A stretch of DNA of 64,000 bases from Collinsella aerofaciens ATCC 25986 (lineage in GTDB: Bacteria > Actinomycetota > Coriobacteriia > Coriobacteriales > Coriobacteriaceae): assembly GCF_010509075.1 (NCBI RefSeq), contig NZ_CP048433.1:2108001-2172000 (forward strand), written 5' to 3'. This document shows, in pieces, positions 1 to 9,045 of the stretch; the first letter of the stretch is position 1, and the number at the start of each line of letters is the position of its first letter. A program made the position numbers and the translations under genes. The notes under the pieces were generated by a model, which was not told the origin of the DNA, made no database searches, and worked only from the letters and a program-made list of their open reading frames with translations.

Positions 1-987
1 CTCTTTGTCGTTTCGGGCTGCTTCGCTGTGGCCTCGACCCGTCTGCTCATTAGCCTGGTGACCGCCAACTGGTTTACCGCCAAACGCGGCCTTGCCATTT
101 CCATCGCACTTTCGGGCTCGGGCTTTGGCGGCGCTATTCTGTCTCCCATCGTGAGCTCGCTTATCGTGAGCGTTGGCTGGCGTTCCGCCTTCCTGGTGCT
201 CGCGGCTATCTGCATGGTGGCGGCGCTGCCCATCACGGCCTATTCCTTCCGCACCAAGCCTTCCGAGATCGGCCTTAAGCCGCTCGGCGAGAACCCGGGC
301 GATCCGTCCGTCTCGACGGCTGGCGACAAGGACGAGCACACGGCGCCCGAGGTTAGCGTCGGCTGGTCTCGTATCAAGAAGAGCCCGGCGTTTTGGCTGC
401 TCGTCGTTGCCTTCCTCTTTATGGGCTTGGTCAATGGCGCCATCCTGCCCAACCAGGTTACCAACATGACGAGTGTTACCGTCAACGGTGCCAAGATCGT
501 CACGGGCGGCCACGATCCCATGTGGGCGGGTACCGTGCTTTCGGTCTATATGGTTACCGTCGTTATTGCCAAGATTTCGCTCGGTGCGATCTACGACCGC
601 TTTGGCCTGCGCTTTGGCAATATCCTTGGCTCCGTTGCGTGCATTATCGCCTGCGTGGCGCTGTGCTTCCCGACGACGGACCTCGGTCCTATTGTCGCCG
701 CTGTGAGCTTTGGTATCGGAACGTGTATGGGCACCATCACGCCTACCATCGCCGCGTCCAAGCAGTTTGGCATGGCCGACCTCGGCAAGGTCACGGGCAC
801 CATTACCTCGCTCGAGATGGTCGGCGGCACCGTAGGTGCCATTGTCTCGGGCGTGCTGTTCGATGCCACGGGCTCCTTTGCGAGCACCTGGATCGTGTGC
901 CTGGCGTGCTCCGTGGTCATGCTCGTGTTCCTGCTGGCATCCGAGCCCATCGCCGCCAAGCTGCGCGCGAGCGTGGCGGGGGAGTAG
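1..987 (+). CDS. MFS transporter, 3' part (OFA-like)
   Basis: The reading frame is open from the first base of the window, so the 5' end of the gene lies outside. The visible 328 residues are hydrophobic and contain the second half of a 12-helix major facilitator: paired helices, a long polar loop at about residues 85-120, then six more helices. The GxxxD/R-type loop YDRFGLRFGN lies between helices of the C-terminal half. The pattern resembles oxalate/formate antiporter-like carriers of anaerobes, but the substrate cannot be read from sequence. It ends in TAG and is followed by 300 bases of hairpin-rich DNA, so it probably forms the end of its transcript. Confidence 0.8.
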   Translation, partial: LFVVSGCFAVASTRLLISLVTANWFTAKRGLAISIALSGSGFGGAILSPIVSSLIVSVGWRSAFLVLAAICMVAALPITAYSFRTKPSEIGLKPLGENPGDPSVSTAGDKDEHTAPEVSVGWSRIKKSPAFWLLVVAFLFMGLVNGAILPNQVTNMTSVTVNGAKIVTGGHDPMWAGTVLSVYMVTVVIAKISLGAIYDRFGLRFGNILGSVACIIACVALCFPTTDLGPIVAAVSFGIGTCMGTITPTIAASKQFGMADLGKVTGTITSLEMVGGTVGAIVSGVLFDATGSFASTWIVCLACSVVMLVFLLASEPIAAKLRASVAGE

Positions 988-1030
988 ACGTCCGTCGCTC
1001 TTTTCTGTTCGCCCCGTTCTGTCCGTGGCT

Positions 1031-1078
1031 GCCCTGGAAGCCGAATGGATGCTCGTACCATCATTCGGTTTCCAAGGC
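1031..1078. repeat. Inverted repeat downstream of the MFS gene
   Basis: Two arms of about 20 bases (1031-1051 and 1059-1078) are nearly complementary around a short loop. It is the first of three consecutive hairpins in the 304-base gap between the MFS gene and hisS. There is no T-run, so it is not a simple terminator. Confidence 0.6.
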
Positions 1079-1096
1079 GGCCACGGGCCTACGAAA

Positions 1097-1160
1097 TGAT
1101 CCGTTTTCCTCCGTCCCCAACAGATCACGTGATTCGAAGGGGACGGAGGAAAGCGGATCA
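1097..1160. repeat. Palindromic intergenic repeat, GATCCGTTTTCCTCCGTCCC family
   Basis: Arms of 22 bases (1097-1118 and 1139-1160) pair with one mismatch. The right-arm sequence recurs at 59354-59374 in another intergenic gap, which marks it as a dispersed chromosomal repeat rather than a gene-specific signal. Confidence 0.65.
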
Positions 1161-1166
1161 CAAACA

Positions 1167-1240
1167 GCGGTGGCGCGTCTGGCCGAACGAGCCCCCATAC
1201 CCTCGTTCGGTCAGACGCGCCACCGCGTTTTGTTTTTGTG
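1167..1240 (+). terminator. Large hairpin with T-rich tail before hisS
   Basis: A 25-bp stem (1167-1191 with 1202-1226, a single G-T type mismatch) is followed by a T-rich stretch at 1227-1238. It can end transcription coming from the MFS gene. A TATAAT hexamer at 1244-1249 just downstream is the likely -10 box for hisS. Confidence 0.65.
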
Positions 1241-1291
1241 CCGTATAATGACCACTACCTATGACGCGATACAAAAGAAAGGTGTTTGCCC

Positions 1292-2605
1292 ATGCAGGCA
1301 CAGAAGGCGGAGGGAACCCGCGACCTTATCGGCGCCGAGATGCGCGCCTGGCAAAAGATGCAGCAGATTGCGGCCGGCGTGTTCGAGCCGTTTGGTTTTA
1401 AACCCATCGAGACGCCCGCGATTGAGCAGGTGGACGTGTTTGTCCACGGTATCGGCCAGTCGACCGACGTCGTGCGCAAGGAAATGTTCCGCGTGTTCAG
1501 CGGTGCCAACCTGGAGCGCGTCTTTACCGAGGGCACCGACACCAAACTCAAGCCCAAGCAGCGCCTGGCACTTCGCCCCGAGGGCACGGCCGGCGTGGTG
1601 CGCGCCGTCGTCGAGAACAATCTGGTGCCCCAGGGCTCCACGCCGTTTAAGGCGTACTACGCCGAGGCCATGTTCCGCGGCGAGCGTCCCCAGAAGGGCC
1701 GCCTGCGCCAGTTCCACCAGGTGGGCATCGAGTGGCTCGGCGCTCCCGATCCGGCGGCAGACGCCGAGTGCATCATCATGCTCATGGAGTTCTACAAGCG
1801 CCTGGGCTTCGACCTTTCCAAGCTTCGTCTGCTCATCAACTCGATGGGTGACGCCCAGTGCCGTCCGGCTTACCGCGAGCAGGTTAAGCAGTTCATCCTC
1901 AATCACGCAGACGAGATGTGCGACGAGTGCCGCGAGCGCGCCGAGCTTAACCCGCTGCGCGCCTTCGACTGCAAGAACGACCACTGCCGCGAGATCATGG
2001 CCGAGGCTCCGCTGATGGGTGACAACCTGTGCGACGAGTGCCGCGAGCACTACGAGCAGGTCAAGCGCTATCTGGATGCCGCCGGTATCGAGTATGTCGA
2101 GGATCCCACCCTGGTGCGTGGGCTGGACTACTACACTCGTACTGTCTTTGAGGTCGAGGCCCCTGGCGCCGGTGTCGGCTCCATCGGTGGCGGCGGCCGC
2201 TATGACGGCCTGGTCGAGCTCGAGGGTGGCAAGCCCACGGCGGGCGTTGGCTTTGCCGTCGGTTTTGAGCGCGCCCTGCTGGCCCTTCAGGCTTTTGGTA
2301 ACGACTTGGGTGCCGATGAGGCCCCGTGCGTCTATGTCGCCAACGCCGGCAAGGAGCTGCGCCAGAACGTCTTTGCCATTACGCAGGAGCTTCGCGCCGC
2401 AGGTATCGTGACCGAGGCCGACTATCAGGGCCGTTCGCTCAAGGCCCAGTTTAAGCAGGCCGATAAGGTAGGTGCCAAGCTCATCCTAGTCCTGGGCGGC
2501 GACGAGCTTGCCGTCGGCAAGGTCAAGGTGCGCGACATGGAGAGCCATGAAGAGGTCCTTGCCGATCTGGCCAACGTCGCCGAGGCGGTTCGCGAGCGCC
2601 TGTAG
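1292..2605 (+). CDS. hisS: Histidine--tRNA ligase
   Basis: Charges tRNA-His with histidine in the cytoplasm. The 437-residue length fits bacterial class II HisRS. The family-specific motifs LVRGLDYYTRT (about residue 273) and SIGGGGRYDG (about 296) are intact, and a Cys-rich insert with paired CDEC motifs lies between about residues 210 and 250. The ATG at 1292 is chosen because AAAGAAAGG lies 9 bases upstream; a TTG two codons earlier is in frame but worse placed. It stands alone between a strong upstream hairpin and a terminator at 2663. Confidence 0.97.
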   Translation: MQAQKAEGTRDLIGAEMRAWQKMQQIAAGVFEPFGFKPIETPAIEQVDVFVHGIGQSTDVVRKEMFRVFSGANLERVFTEGTDTKLKPKQRLALRPEGTAGVVRAVVENNLVPQGSTPFKAYYAEAMFRGERPQKGRLRQFHQVGIEWLGAPDPAADAECIIMLMEFYKRLGFDLSKLRLLINSMGDAQCRPAYREQVKQFILNHADEMCDECRERAELNPLRAFDCKNDHCREIMAEAPLMGDNLCDECREHYEQVKRYLDAAGIEYVEDPTLVRGLDYYTRTVFEVEAPGAGVGSIGGGGRYDGLVELEGGKPTAGVGFAVGFERALLALQAFGNDLGADEAPCVYVANAGKELRQNVFAITQELRAAGIVTEADYQGRSLKAQFKQADKVGAKLILVLGGDELAVGKVKVRDMESHEEVLADLANVAEAVRERL

Positions 2606-2662
2606 CGCATCTTTTTGAGCTGCGGACCCGCTAACATGTCCCGCTCGCGGCGAGCGATTGTT

Positions 2663-2700
2663 ACGGGGGTGTTTCGCATTTATGCGGAATGCCCCCGTTT
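2663..2700 (+). terminator. Terminator of hisS
   Basis: ACGGGGG-type stem closing on CCCCCGT with an inner GCAT/ATGC stem, followed by TTT. Confidence 0.7.
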
Positions 2701-2756
2701 GTGTATGCCGTCCACCGAGAAATACGACCATTTAGGGCAAAAACCCTTGCAATGCA

Positions 2757-2818
2757 GAAAATACTTTTGTGTGGTAAAGCGCAATCAGTGTCGAAAGTAT
2801 TTCTCAAGCGCCTATAAT
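2757..2818 (+). promoter_or_regulatory. Promoter region of ppc
   Basis: A TATAAT -10 box lies at 2813-2818. Upstream, AAATACTTT (near 2759) and AAAGTATTT (near 2794) are inverted copies of each other and could be a regulator site; no regulator is assigned. Confidence 0.45.
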
Positions 2819-2862
2819 GAATACCGCATGTTACGTGCATAGAAGGAGGAATGGGAGGAAAC

Positions 2863-5676
2863 GTGGCTGAGAACCTAAGCAACCAGTCTGTACCCGAAGC
2901 CGCGGCGCGCGTCGCTGCCGTGGTCAACCGCCTCGTTAACCGAATCGGCTCGAATGCCGAGTCCAGGGAGCGTCTCGCCGAGATCGAGATCCCCGAGGAG
3001 CTGCGCGACAATCTGGCGTTGTTCCTGCGCCTGGAGCGTCGTGTGCTTAGCGAGTATGATCCTGAGATCGCGGACCTGTTCGACAAGATCCTGTCGGCCG
3101 AGATTGTGGCCAATGCCGGCAACCCCGGTACTCGCGCTGCCGACGAGGCCGTCGACGAGCAGGGCGTGCCCACCGCCGACGAGCCCACCGCCGTGGCATT
3201 TCGTGAAGTCGTCGATCTGATCGACAGCCTGCCGCTCGATAAGCAGCAGGTCATTGTCCGTGCCTTTACGAGCTTCTTCCATCTGGCAAATCTGTCGGAG
3301 GAGAACTACCGTGTGGCGCAGCTGCGCGAGCGCGAGGCCGGTGCGTCGACCGATACCGAGGTCGATCCCGCCAACGAGCTCACCGTCGCCTATCACCAGC
3401 TGGTGAATGAGCTGGGCGTCGAGGGCGCCAACGAGCTGCTCGGCAAGCTTGAGTTCCATCCCGTCTTTACCGCGCATCCCACTGAGGCCCGTCGTAAGGC
3501 CGTCGAGGGCAAGATTCGCCGTATCTCCAACCTGCTGGAGGAGCGTCCGCGTCTGGGCGGCTCCGACCTGGTGGAGAACGAGCGCCATATGCTGCAGGAG
3601 ATCGACGCCCTGGTGCGTACGAGCCCCATCGCGCTCAAGAAGCCCACGCCGGTCGAGGAAGCTGACACCATCATCGACATCTTCGATAACACGCTGTTCG
3701 ACGTTATCCCCGTTATCTATCGTCGTTTTGACGATTGGGTGCTGGGCGACAAGGCCGGTACTGTGCCGCCGCTGTGCCCGGCGTTCTTCCATCCCGGCAG
3801 CTGGATCGGTTCCGACCGCGACGGTAACCCCAACGTCACCGCCAAGGTGAGCCGTGAGGTCGCCGCCAAGTACTTTACGCACATGGTGCTCAAGCTCGAG
3901 GACAAGTGCCGCCGCATCGGCCGCAACCTTACGCTCGAGGCCACCTACAGCAAGCCGTCTGCCGAGCTCATTAACCTGTGGAACCATCAGGTCGAGATGA
4001 GCCCTCGTTACACGGCCCGCGCCGAGCTGATCTCCGAGCACGAGCCGCATCGCGCCGTCATGCTCGTCATGGCCGACCGCCTGAACGCCACCGTCCGTCG
4101 TATCACCGACACCATGTACCACAGCGCCGATGAGTTCCTGGAGGACCTGCGCGTCGTCCAGCGTTCGCTGGCCGCCTGCGGTGCCGTCCGTGCTGCCTAC
4201 GGCCCGGTCCAGACCATCATCTGGCAGGTCGAGTCCTTCGGCTTCCATATGGTCGAGATGGAGTTCCGTCAGCACTCCGTGGTGCATGCCCGCGCCCTTA
4301 AGGATATCCACGAGAACGGTATCCATGGCGACCTGCAGCCCATGACGCGCGAGGTCATCGATACCTTCCGCGCTATCGGCTCCATCCAAAAGCGCTACGG
4401 CAAGAAGATGGCGCACCGCTACATCATTTCGTTCACCAAGAGCGCCCAGCATGTGGCCGACGTCTTTGAGCTCGCCCACCTGTCCTTTGCACACGAGGAG
4501 GATGTCCCCGAGCTCGACGTGATCCCGCTGTTCGAGCAGCTCGAGGACCTCGAGGGCTGCGTTGACGTGCTCGACCAGATGCTTACGCTGCCCGTGGTGC
4601 AAAAGCGCCTTGCCCAGACCAACCGCCGCATGGAGGTCATGCTGGGCTATTCCGACTCCTCTAAGGATGCCGGTCCTACCACGGCCATGCTCGCGCTGCA
4701 CTCCGCGCAGGAGCGCATCGCCAAGTGGGCCGAGAAGAACGATATCGACCTGGTGCTCATGCACGGCCGCGGCGGTGCCGTGGGCCGTGGCGGCGGCCCG
4801 GCCAACAAGGCCGTGCTGGCGCAGCCCAAGGGTTCGGTCAACTGCTTCTTTAAGCTCACCGAGCAGGGCGAGGTCATCTTTGCCCGTTACGGCAACCGCA
4901 CGCTGGCTCAGCGTCATGTTGAGTCCGTTGCCGCCGCAACGCTTTTGCAGTCGGCCCCGAGTGTCGAGAAGACCAACACCGAGACTACTCAGAAGTTCTG
5001 GGATATGGCCGAGAAGCTCAACACCGCAAGCCACGAGCGTTATCTGGACCTGCTGAACACCGAGGACTTTACACCGTGGTTCTCGACCGTGACGCCGCTG
5101 ACCGAGGTCGGTCTGCTGCCGATCGGCTCGCGTCCTGCCAAGCGCGGTCTGGGCGCCAAGTCGCTCGACGACCTGCGTACCATCCCGTGGATCTTCAGCT
5201 GGAGCCAGGCGCGCATTAACCTGGCCGCTTGGTATGGCCTGGGCACCGCCTGCGAGCAGCTTGGCGATCTTGACCAGCTCAAGGCTGCCTACCAGGAGTG
5301 GCCGTTCTTCCGCACCTTTATCGACAACATCGAGATGTCGATCGCCAAGACCGACCAGCGCATCGCCAAGATGTATCTGCACCTGGGCGACCGCCAGGAT
5401 CTGTCCGAGAAGGTCTTTACCGAGATGCAGCTCACGCGTAAGTGGGTCCTTGCCATCGTCGGTGACGAGTGGCCGCTGCAGCGCCGTCGCGTGCTCGGCT
5501 GCGCCGTCCGTGTACGTAACCCCTACGTCGACGCCCTGTCCATCGCCCAGGTCCGCGCCCTTCGCGAGGTGCGTATGAACCAGGACGAGATGGCCGAGGA
5601 GAAGAAGGCCGAGTACATGAGCCTGATTCTTTCGACTGTGACCGGCGTCTCGGCAGGTTTGCAGAACACGGGGTAA
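2863..5676 (+). CDS. ppc: Phosphoenolpyruvate carboxylase
   Basis: Makes oxaloacetate from phosphoenolpyruvate and bicarbonate, feeding the reductive branch to malate/succinate and aspartate. The 937 residues carry the family landmarks in order: FTAHPTEARRK with the catalytic His (about 202), SDRDGNPNVT (about 316), GYSDSSKDAG (about 594), HGRGGAVGRGGGP (about 634) and the obligatory C-terminal QNTG. GTG 2863 is preferred because GGGAGG precedes it by 4 bases; an ATG at 2851 in the same frame has its AAGGAGG only one base away. The gene has its own promoter and is not in an operon. Confidence 0.95.
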   Translation: MAENLSNQSVPEAAARVAAVVNRLVNRIGSNAESRERLAEIEIPEELRDNLALFLRLERRVLSEYDPEIADLFDKILSAEIVANAGNPGTRAADEAVDEQGVPTADEPTAVAFREVVDLIDSLPLDKQQVIVRAFTSFFHLANLSEENYRVAQLREREAGASTDTEVDPANELTVAYHQLVNELGVEGANELLGKLEFHPVFTAHPTEARRKAVEGKIRRISNLLEERPRLGGSDLVENERHMLQEIDALVRTSPIALKKPTPVEEADTIIDIFDNTLFDVIPVIYRRFDDWVLGDKAGTVPPLCPAFFHPGSWIGSDRDGNPNVTAKVSREVAAKYFTHMVLKLEDKCRRIGRNLTLEATYSKPSAELINLWNHQVEMSPRYTARAELISEHEPHRAVMLVMADRLNATVRRITDTMYHSADEFLEDLRVVQRSLAACGAVRAAYGPVQTIIWQVESFGFHMVEMEFRQHSVVHARALKDIHENGIHGDLQPMTREVIDTFRAIGSIQKRYGKKMAHRYIISFTKSAQHVADVFELAHLSFAHEEDVPELDVIPLFEQLEDLEGCVDVLDQMLTLPVVQKRLAQTNRRMEVMLGYSDSSKDAGPTTAMLALHSAQERIAKWAEKNDIDLVLMHGRGGAVGRGGGPANKAVLAQPKGSVNCFFKLTEQGEVIFARYGNRTLAQRHVESVAAATLLQSAPSVEKTNTETTQKFWDMAEKLNTASHERYLDLLNTEDFTPWFSTVTPLTEVGLLPIGSRPAKRGLGAKSLDDLRTIPWIFSWSQARINLAAWYGLGTACEQLGDLDQLKAAYQEWPFFRTFIDNIEMSIAKTDQRIAKMYLHLGDRQDLSEKVFTEMQLTRKWVLAIVGDEWPLQRRRVLGCAVRVRNPYVDALSIAQVRALREVRMNQDEMAEEKKAEYMSLILSTVTGVSAGLQNTG

Positions 5677-5697
5677 TCGATAGCCTTGTAGTCGTCC

Positions 5698-5824
5698 GGG
5701 CCCGCCATTAGTTTTCTTTTAGGCACGTCCTCGGACATGCAAGAAGCCCTCGCTGCGCACTTCGTGCGGCGAGGGCTTCTTGCGTCCTGCGGAGTGTGCC
5801 TAAAAGAAAACTGATGGCGGACCC
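5698..5824. repeat. Composite palindrome, copy 1 (conserved core, private arms)
   Basis: Outer arms of 29 bases (5698-5726 and 5796-5824) pair with two mismatches. Inside lies a 69-base core with a second strong stem (5739-5753 and its partner) flanked by the unpaired blocks GTCCTCGGACAT and GTCCTGCGGAGT. The core is almost identical to that of the palindrome at 8223-8345, whose outer arms are unrelated in sequence. Confidence 0.85.
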
Positions 5825-5986
5825 TGCGATGTCCGGTCTTCGGCGGATTACTGGCTGGGGGAATAATGGCGCGCTTCGCGCGTTTTGGATGGGGTCTGTC
5901 CCGGCGGCGCGTTTGGCGCTTCGCGCCGCGCGCCTTATCGATCGGGATTGAGATGCATGTGGTGCTTCTCGCCTTACGACTGTAGC

Positions 5987-6019
5987 GGCCGCGGTCCCGT
6001 TTGGGATCGCGGCCATTTT
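5987..6019 (+). terminator. Intrinsic terminator upstream of larA
   Basis: GGCCGCGGTCCC pairs with GGGATCGCGGCC around a 4-base loop, followed by ATTTTGTT. The gap 5677-6141 otherwise holds the composite palindrome, some short GC-rich hairpins near 5870-5935 and no gene that I can see. Confidence 0.75.
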
Positions 6020-6141
6020 GTTGTGGGTCAAATATGAACGTTGTGTTAATGAGTCGGTGGACGGTGGTGTTTTTCGGTGAGCGGCGTATCCTTCCAACGG
6101 TTAATCTAGTGTGTCAGTTGAAAGGAAGAGGGCGCTCGTCA

Positions 6142-7419
6142 TTGTTTGAATGTGAACTACCGTTTGACCACAAGACGTTGCATCTGGAGCTCGAGGATAA
6201 GAATTTCGCGGGTGTGATGGAAGGTCATCAAAACGAGTTTAAGACTACAAAATCGCAGGAAGAGCTGGTAGAGGAGTCACTTGCCAACCCTTATGGCTCG
6301 CCTTCGCTCGAGGAGCTTTGTGCTGGCAAGAAGGATATCGTCATCATTAGCTCCGATCATACGCGTCCCGTTCCCTCGCGTGTGACGATGCCTATTCTGC
6401 TGCATCACATCCATTCCGCTGCGCCCGAGGCTCGAGTGCGTATTTTGGTTGCTACGGGTATGCACCGTCCGTCGACGCACGAGGAACTCGTCAACAAGTA
6501 TGGCGAGGAGATCGTTGCCAACGAGGAAATCGTTATGCACGTCGCGACTGACGACAGCATGATGAAAAAGATTGGCACCCTGCCTTCTGGTGGCGAGTGC
6601 ATCATCAACAAGATTGCCGCCGATTGTGATCTGCTGCTTGCCGAGGGCTTTATTGAGCCGCACTTCTTTGCCGGTTTCTCTGGTAGCCGCAAGTCCGTTT
6701 TGCCTGGCATCGCCAGCTACAAGACCATCATGTACAACCACAACGGTCAGTTTGTGAACGATTCCCATTCGCGTGCCGGCAACCTGTGCCACAACCACGT
6801 GAGCGAGGACATGTTTGCCGCTGCCGAGATGGCTCACCTTGCCTTTGTGCTTAACGTGGTGCTCAACGGCAAGCATGAGGTTATCGGCTCCTTTGCAGGC
6901 GACATCCATAAGGCACACGAGGCTGGCTGCGAGTTCGTGAAGAGCCTTGCCGGCGTTGAGCCCGTCGAGTGCGAGATCGCCATCACCACCAACGGCGGCT
7001 ACCCGCTCGACCAGAACATCTATCAGGCCGTGAAGGGCATGTGCTCTGCCGAGGCCACGCTTCCCGAGGGCGGCGTGATCATCGACGTCGCCGGTTGTGC
7101 CGACGGCCACGGTGGCGAGGGCTTCTATCACAACATCGCCGACAACGACCCGGCGGAGTTTGAGCGTGCCTGCATCGACCGTCCTAAGGACGAGACCCTG
7201 CCCGACCAGTGGACGAGCCAGATCTTTGCCCGCATCCTGGCGCATCACCCTGTGATCATGGTCACCGACCTGTGCGATCACCAGATGATCAAGGATATGC
7301 ACATGACGCCGGTCAACACCCTCGATGAGGCGCTCAAGCTCGCCTTTGAGATGAAGGGTGCCGATGCCAAGGTGGCCGTCATTCCCGATGGCCTGGGCGT
7401 TGTCGTCGCACAGCACTAG
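6142..7419 (+). CDS. larA: Nickel-pincer lactate racemase LarA family
   Basis: Interconverts D- and L-lactate (or a related 2-hydroxyacid) with the covalently bound nickel-pincer nucleotide. With TTG 6142 as start the protein has 425 residues, and the catalytic positions fall on the same numbers as in Lactiplantibacillus LarA: His108 in ATGMHRPST, His174 in IEPHFFAGF and Lys184 in SGSRKSVLPG. The motif SSDHTRPVPS is also present. That agreement is the main reason for this start; AAAGGAAG lies 13 bases upstream, and GTG 6109 is an alternative. The gene is followed at 50 bases by the MIP channel gene, and larB and larC lie nearby on the other strand. Substrates other than lactate occur in the family. 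Confidence 0.9.
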   Translation: MFECELPFDHKTLHLELEDKNFAGVMEGHQNEFKTTKSQEELVEESLANPYGSPSLEELCAGKKDIVIISSDHTRPVPSRVTMPILLHHIHSAAPEARVRILVATGMHRPSTHEELVNKYGEEIVANEEIVMHVATDDSMMKKIGTLPSGGECIINKIAADCDLLLAEGFIEPHFFAGFSGSRKSVLPGIASYKTIMYNHNGQFVNDSHSRAGNLCHNHVSEDMFAAAEMAHLAFVLNVVLNGKHEVIGSFAGDIHKAHEAGCEFVKSLAGVEPVECEIAITTNGGYPLDQNIYQAVKGMCSAEATLPEGGVIIDVAGCADGHGGEGFYHNIADNDPAEFERACIDRPKDETLPDQWTSQIFARILAHHPVIMVTDLCDHQMIKDMHMTPVNTLDEALKLAFEMKGADAKVAVIPDGLGVVVAQH

Positions 7420-7468
7420 TACGCGGCCTAAACGAATCGTTTATAACCGACAAGAAAGATAAGGTTTT

Positions 7469-8200
7469 ATGCTTACCAAACTCCTCTGCGAATTCGGCGC
7501 AACGGCCCTCATGATCATCTTTGGCGTGGGCGTGCACTGCGATACCGTGCTTAAGGGTACCAAGTATCAGGGCTCCGGCCATATGTTTGCCATCACCACT
7601 TGGTCTTTTGGCATCTCGGTCTGCCTGTTTGTCTTTGGTGGCGCCGTGTGCATGAACCCGGCTATGGTGCTTGCCCAGTGCATCGTCGGTCTGGTGCCGT
7701 GGAGCAGCTGCATCCCCTTCATGATTGCCGATATGCTCGGCGGCTTTGCGGGTGCCGTGATCGCATGGTTGATGTATGCCGATGAGTTCAAGGCTTCCGA
7801 TGGTGTCATCGATCCCATTGCCCAGCGCAACATCTTCTCGACCAACCCCACCACCGAGGGTACGAACTATGCCCGTAATTTCTTCTGCGAGGCTATCTGC
7901 ACCTTTGTGTTCATCAGCGCCATCCTTGCTGCTGCTAACCGTGCTGGCGAGAACGTCCTGATGCTCGCTATCTGCGTCGGTCTGATCGTTTGGGCTGTTG
8001 GCATGGGCATGGGCGGCATCACCGGCTTCGCCATGAACCAGGCTCGTGACCTTGGTCCTCGCATGGCCTATCAGGTGCTGCCGATCAAGAACAAGGCCGA
8101 CAACAACTGGAAGTACGGCCTGCTCGTTCCTGGCATTGCTCCGTTTGTCGGTGCCGCTCTGGCCGCACTGTTTGTGCACGGTTTCTTGGGCATGTTCTAG
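7469..8200 (+). CDS. larD: MIP-family channel, LarD-like lactic acid facilitator
   Basis: A 243-residue integral membrane protein of the aquaporin/glycerol facilitator family with six predicted helices. The first signature loop is NPA (in CMNPAMVL); the second is NQAR (in FAMNQARDLGPR), a change from the usual NPAR. Position directly after larA matches the larA-larD order of lactobacilli, where LarD passes D- and L-lactate. Glycerol or another small solute cannot be excluded. The next feature is a composite palindrome that may stop transcription from both sides. Confidence 0.85.
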   Translation: MLTKLLCEFGATALMIIFGVGVHCDTVLKGTKYQGSGHMFAITTWSFGISVCLFVFGGAVCMNPAMVLAQCIVGLVPWSSCIPFMIADMLGGFAGAVIAWLMYADEFKASDGVIDPIAQRNIFSTNPTTEGTNYARNFFCEAICTFVFISAILAAANRAGENVLMLAICVGLIVWAVGMGMGGITGFAMNQARDLGPRMAYQVLPIKNKADNNWKYGLLVPGIAPFVGAALAALFVHGFLGMF

Positions 8201-8222
8201 TCCAAGACTACATAGTTGTTCG

Positions 8223-8345
8223 CCGTCCGCATGGGGTAACTTCCCAGCGCGTCCTCGGACATGCAAAAAGGCTCGCTGCGCACTTTGTGCGGCGAGCCTT
8301 TTTGCGTCCTGCGGAGTGCGCTGGGAAGTTACCCCATGCGGACGG
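8223..8345. repeat. Composite palindrome, copy 2
   Basis: Outer arms 8223-8250 and 8318-8345 are perfect 28-bp complements. The 67-base core repeats the copy at 5727-5795 including GTCCTCGGACAT and GTCCTGCGGAGT. The inner stem has A5/T5 ends and could terminate in both directions between the convergent larD and tetR genes. The rest of the gap to 8503 holds nothing I recognise. Confidence 0.85.
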
Positions 8346-8503
8346 CTGCGGGGTCTTTGTTGCGTTCGTACAAGCAACCCAACATATATATCTGAATTTG
8401 GATGGGAGGGGCTTGTTGCTGTTGGGGGGCATTGAAGCGCGAGTGGCACTTTGGGATGCGTGGCGGCCTGGGTTGGGGCGATGCTTTAGGTTGAGCCTCT
8501 TAC

Positions 8504-9043
8504 TTAGTTGAAGAGGGGTTTTATGGCTGATAGGTAGTCTTTGGCTACTTCGGCCTTATCTGCTTGGAAGTTGTGCCAGGCCCACCATTGGACCATTCCT
8601 ACGAAGCTTGAGGCTATGTGGTGTAGTAGGAAGCTGCGGTCCATGGTGCCGGCGGGGCCGTTTGGGTCGGTAGGGACGGTTTCGGCTGCGCGCGACATGA
8701 TGGTCTTGCGGAGACAGTCGGCGAAGACGCGGGAGCCGGCGCCGGCTACGAGGGCTCGAACGCCCTGACGGCGTTCCCAGAGGTTGTTGAGGATATGCTC
8801 GACCTGCACGAGTGGGTCGTCGAGCGGTGTGCCATCGTCGTCGAGGGCGTGGGTGCAGATGTCGCTCACGAGCTCGGACAGTAGGTCGTCTTTGCTCTTA
8901 AAGAGGCCGTAGAATGTCGCGCGGCCTACGTGGGCGCGCGCGATGATGTCGCCGACGGTGATCTTGCCGTAGTCCTCTTCGCGTAGCAGCTCGGAGAACG
9001 CCGCGACGATCGCGGCGCGGCTTTTGGCCTTGCGGGCATCCAT
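8504..9043 (-). CDS. TetR-family transcriptional regulator
   Basis: 179 residues. The N-terminal helix-turn-helix is typical (ITVGDIIARAHVGRATFYGLF, about residues 27-47), followed by an all-helical ligand/dimer domain rich in Trp and His. It starts 2 bases after the larC stop, so it is translated from the larB-larC transcript. Linkage suggests that it controls the lar genes; the perfect palindromes at 10801-10848 before larB are candidate operators. The ligand is unknown. A general efflux regulator is the alternative. Confidence 0.85.
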   Translation of the reverse strand: MDARKAKSRAAIVAAFSELLREEDYGKITVGDIIARAHVGRATFYGLFKSKDDLLSELVSDICTHALDDDGTPLDDPLVQVEHILNNLWERRQGVRALVAGAGSRVFADCLRKTIMSRAAETVPTDPNGPAGTMDRSFLLHHIASSFVGMVQWWAWHNFQADKAEVAKDYLSAIKPLFN

Positions 9044-9045
9044 GG

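Noticed and set aside
2875-5382. A long open frame on the minus strand opposite ppc
   Set aside because: It is the complement shadow of GC-rich codons of ppc; it has no ribosome site, no family signature and a repetitive Leu/Gly/Asp composition.
6001-6141. Upstream extension of LarA from ATG 6001
   Set aside because: The ATG overlaps the terminator stem, and the catalytic residue numbers fit only the shorter protein.
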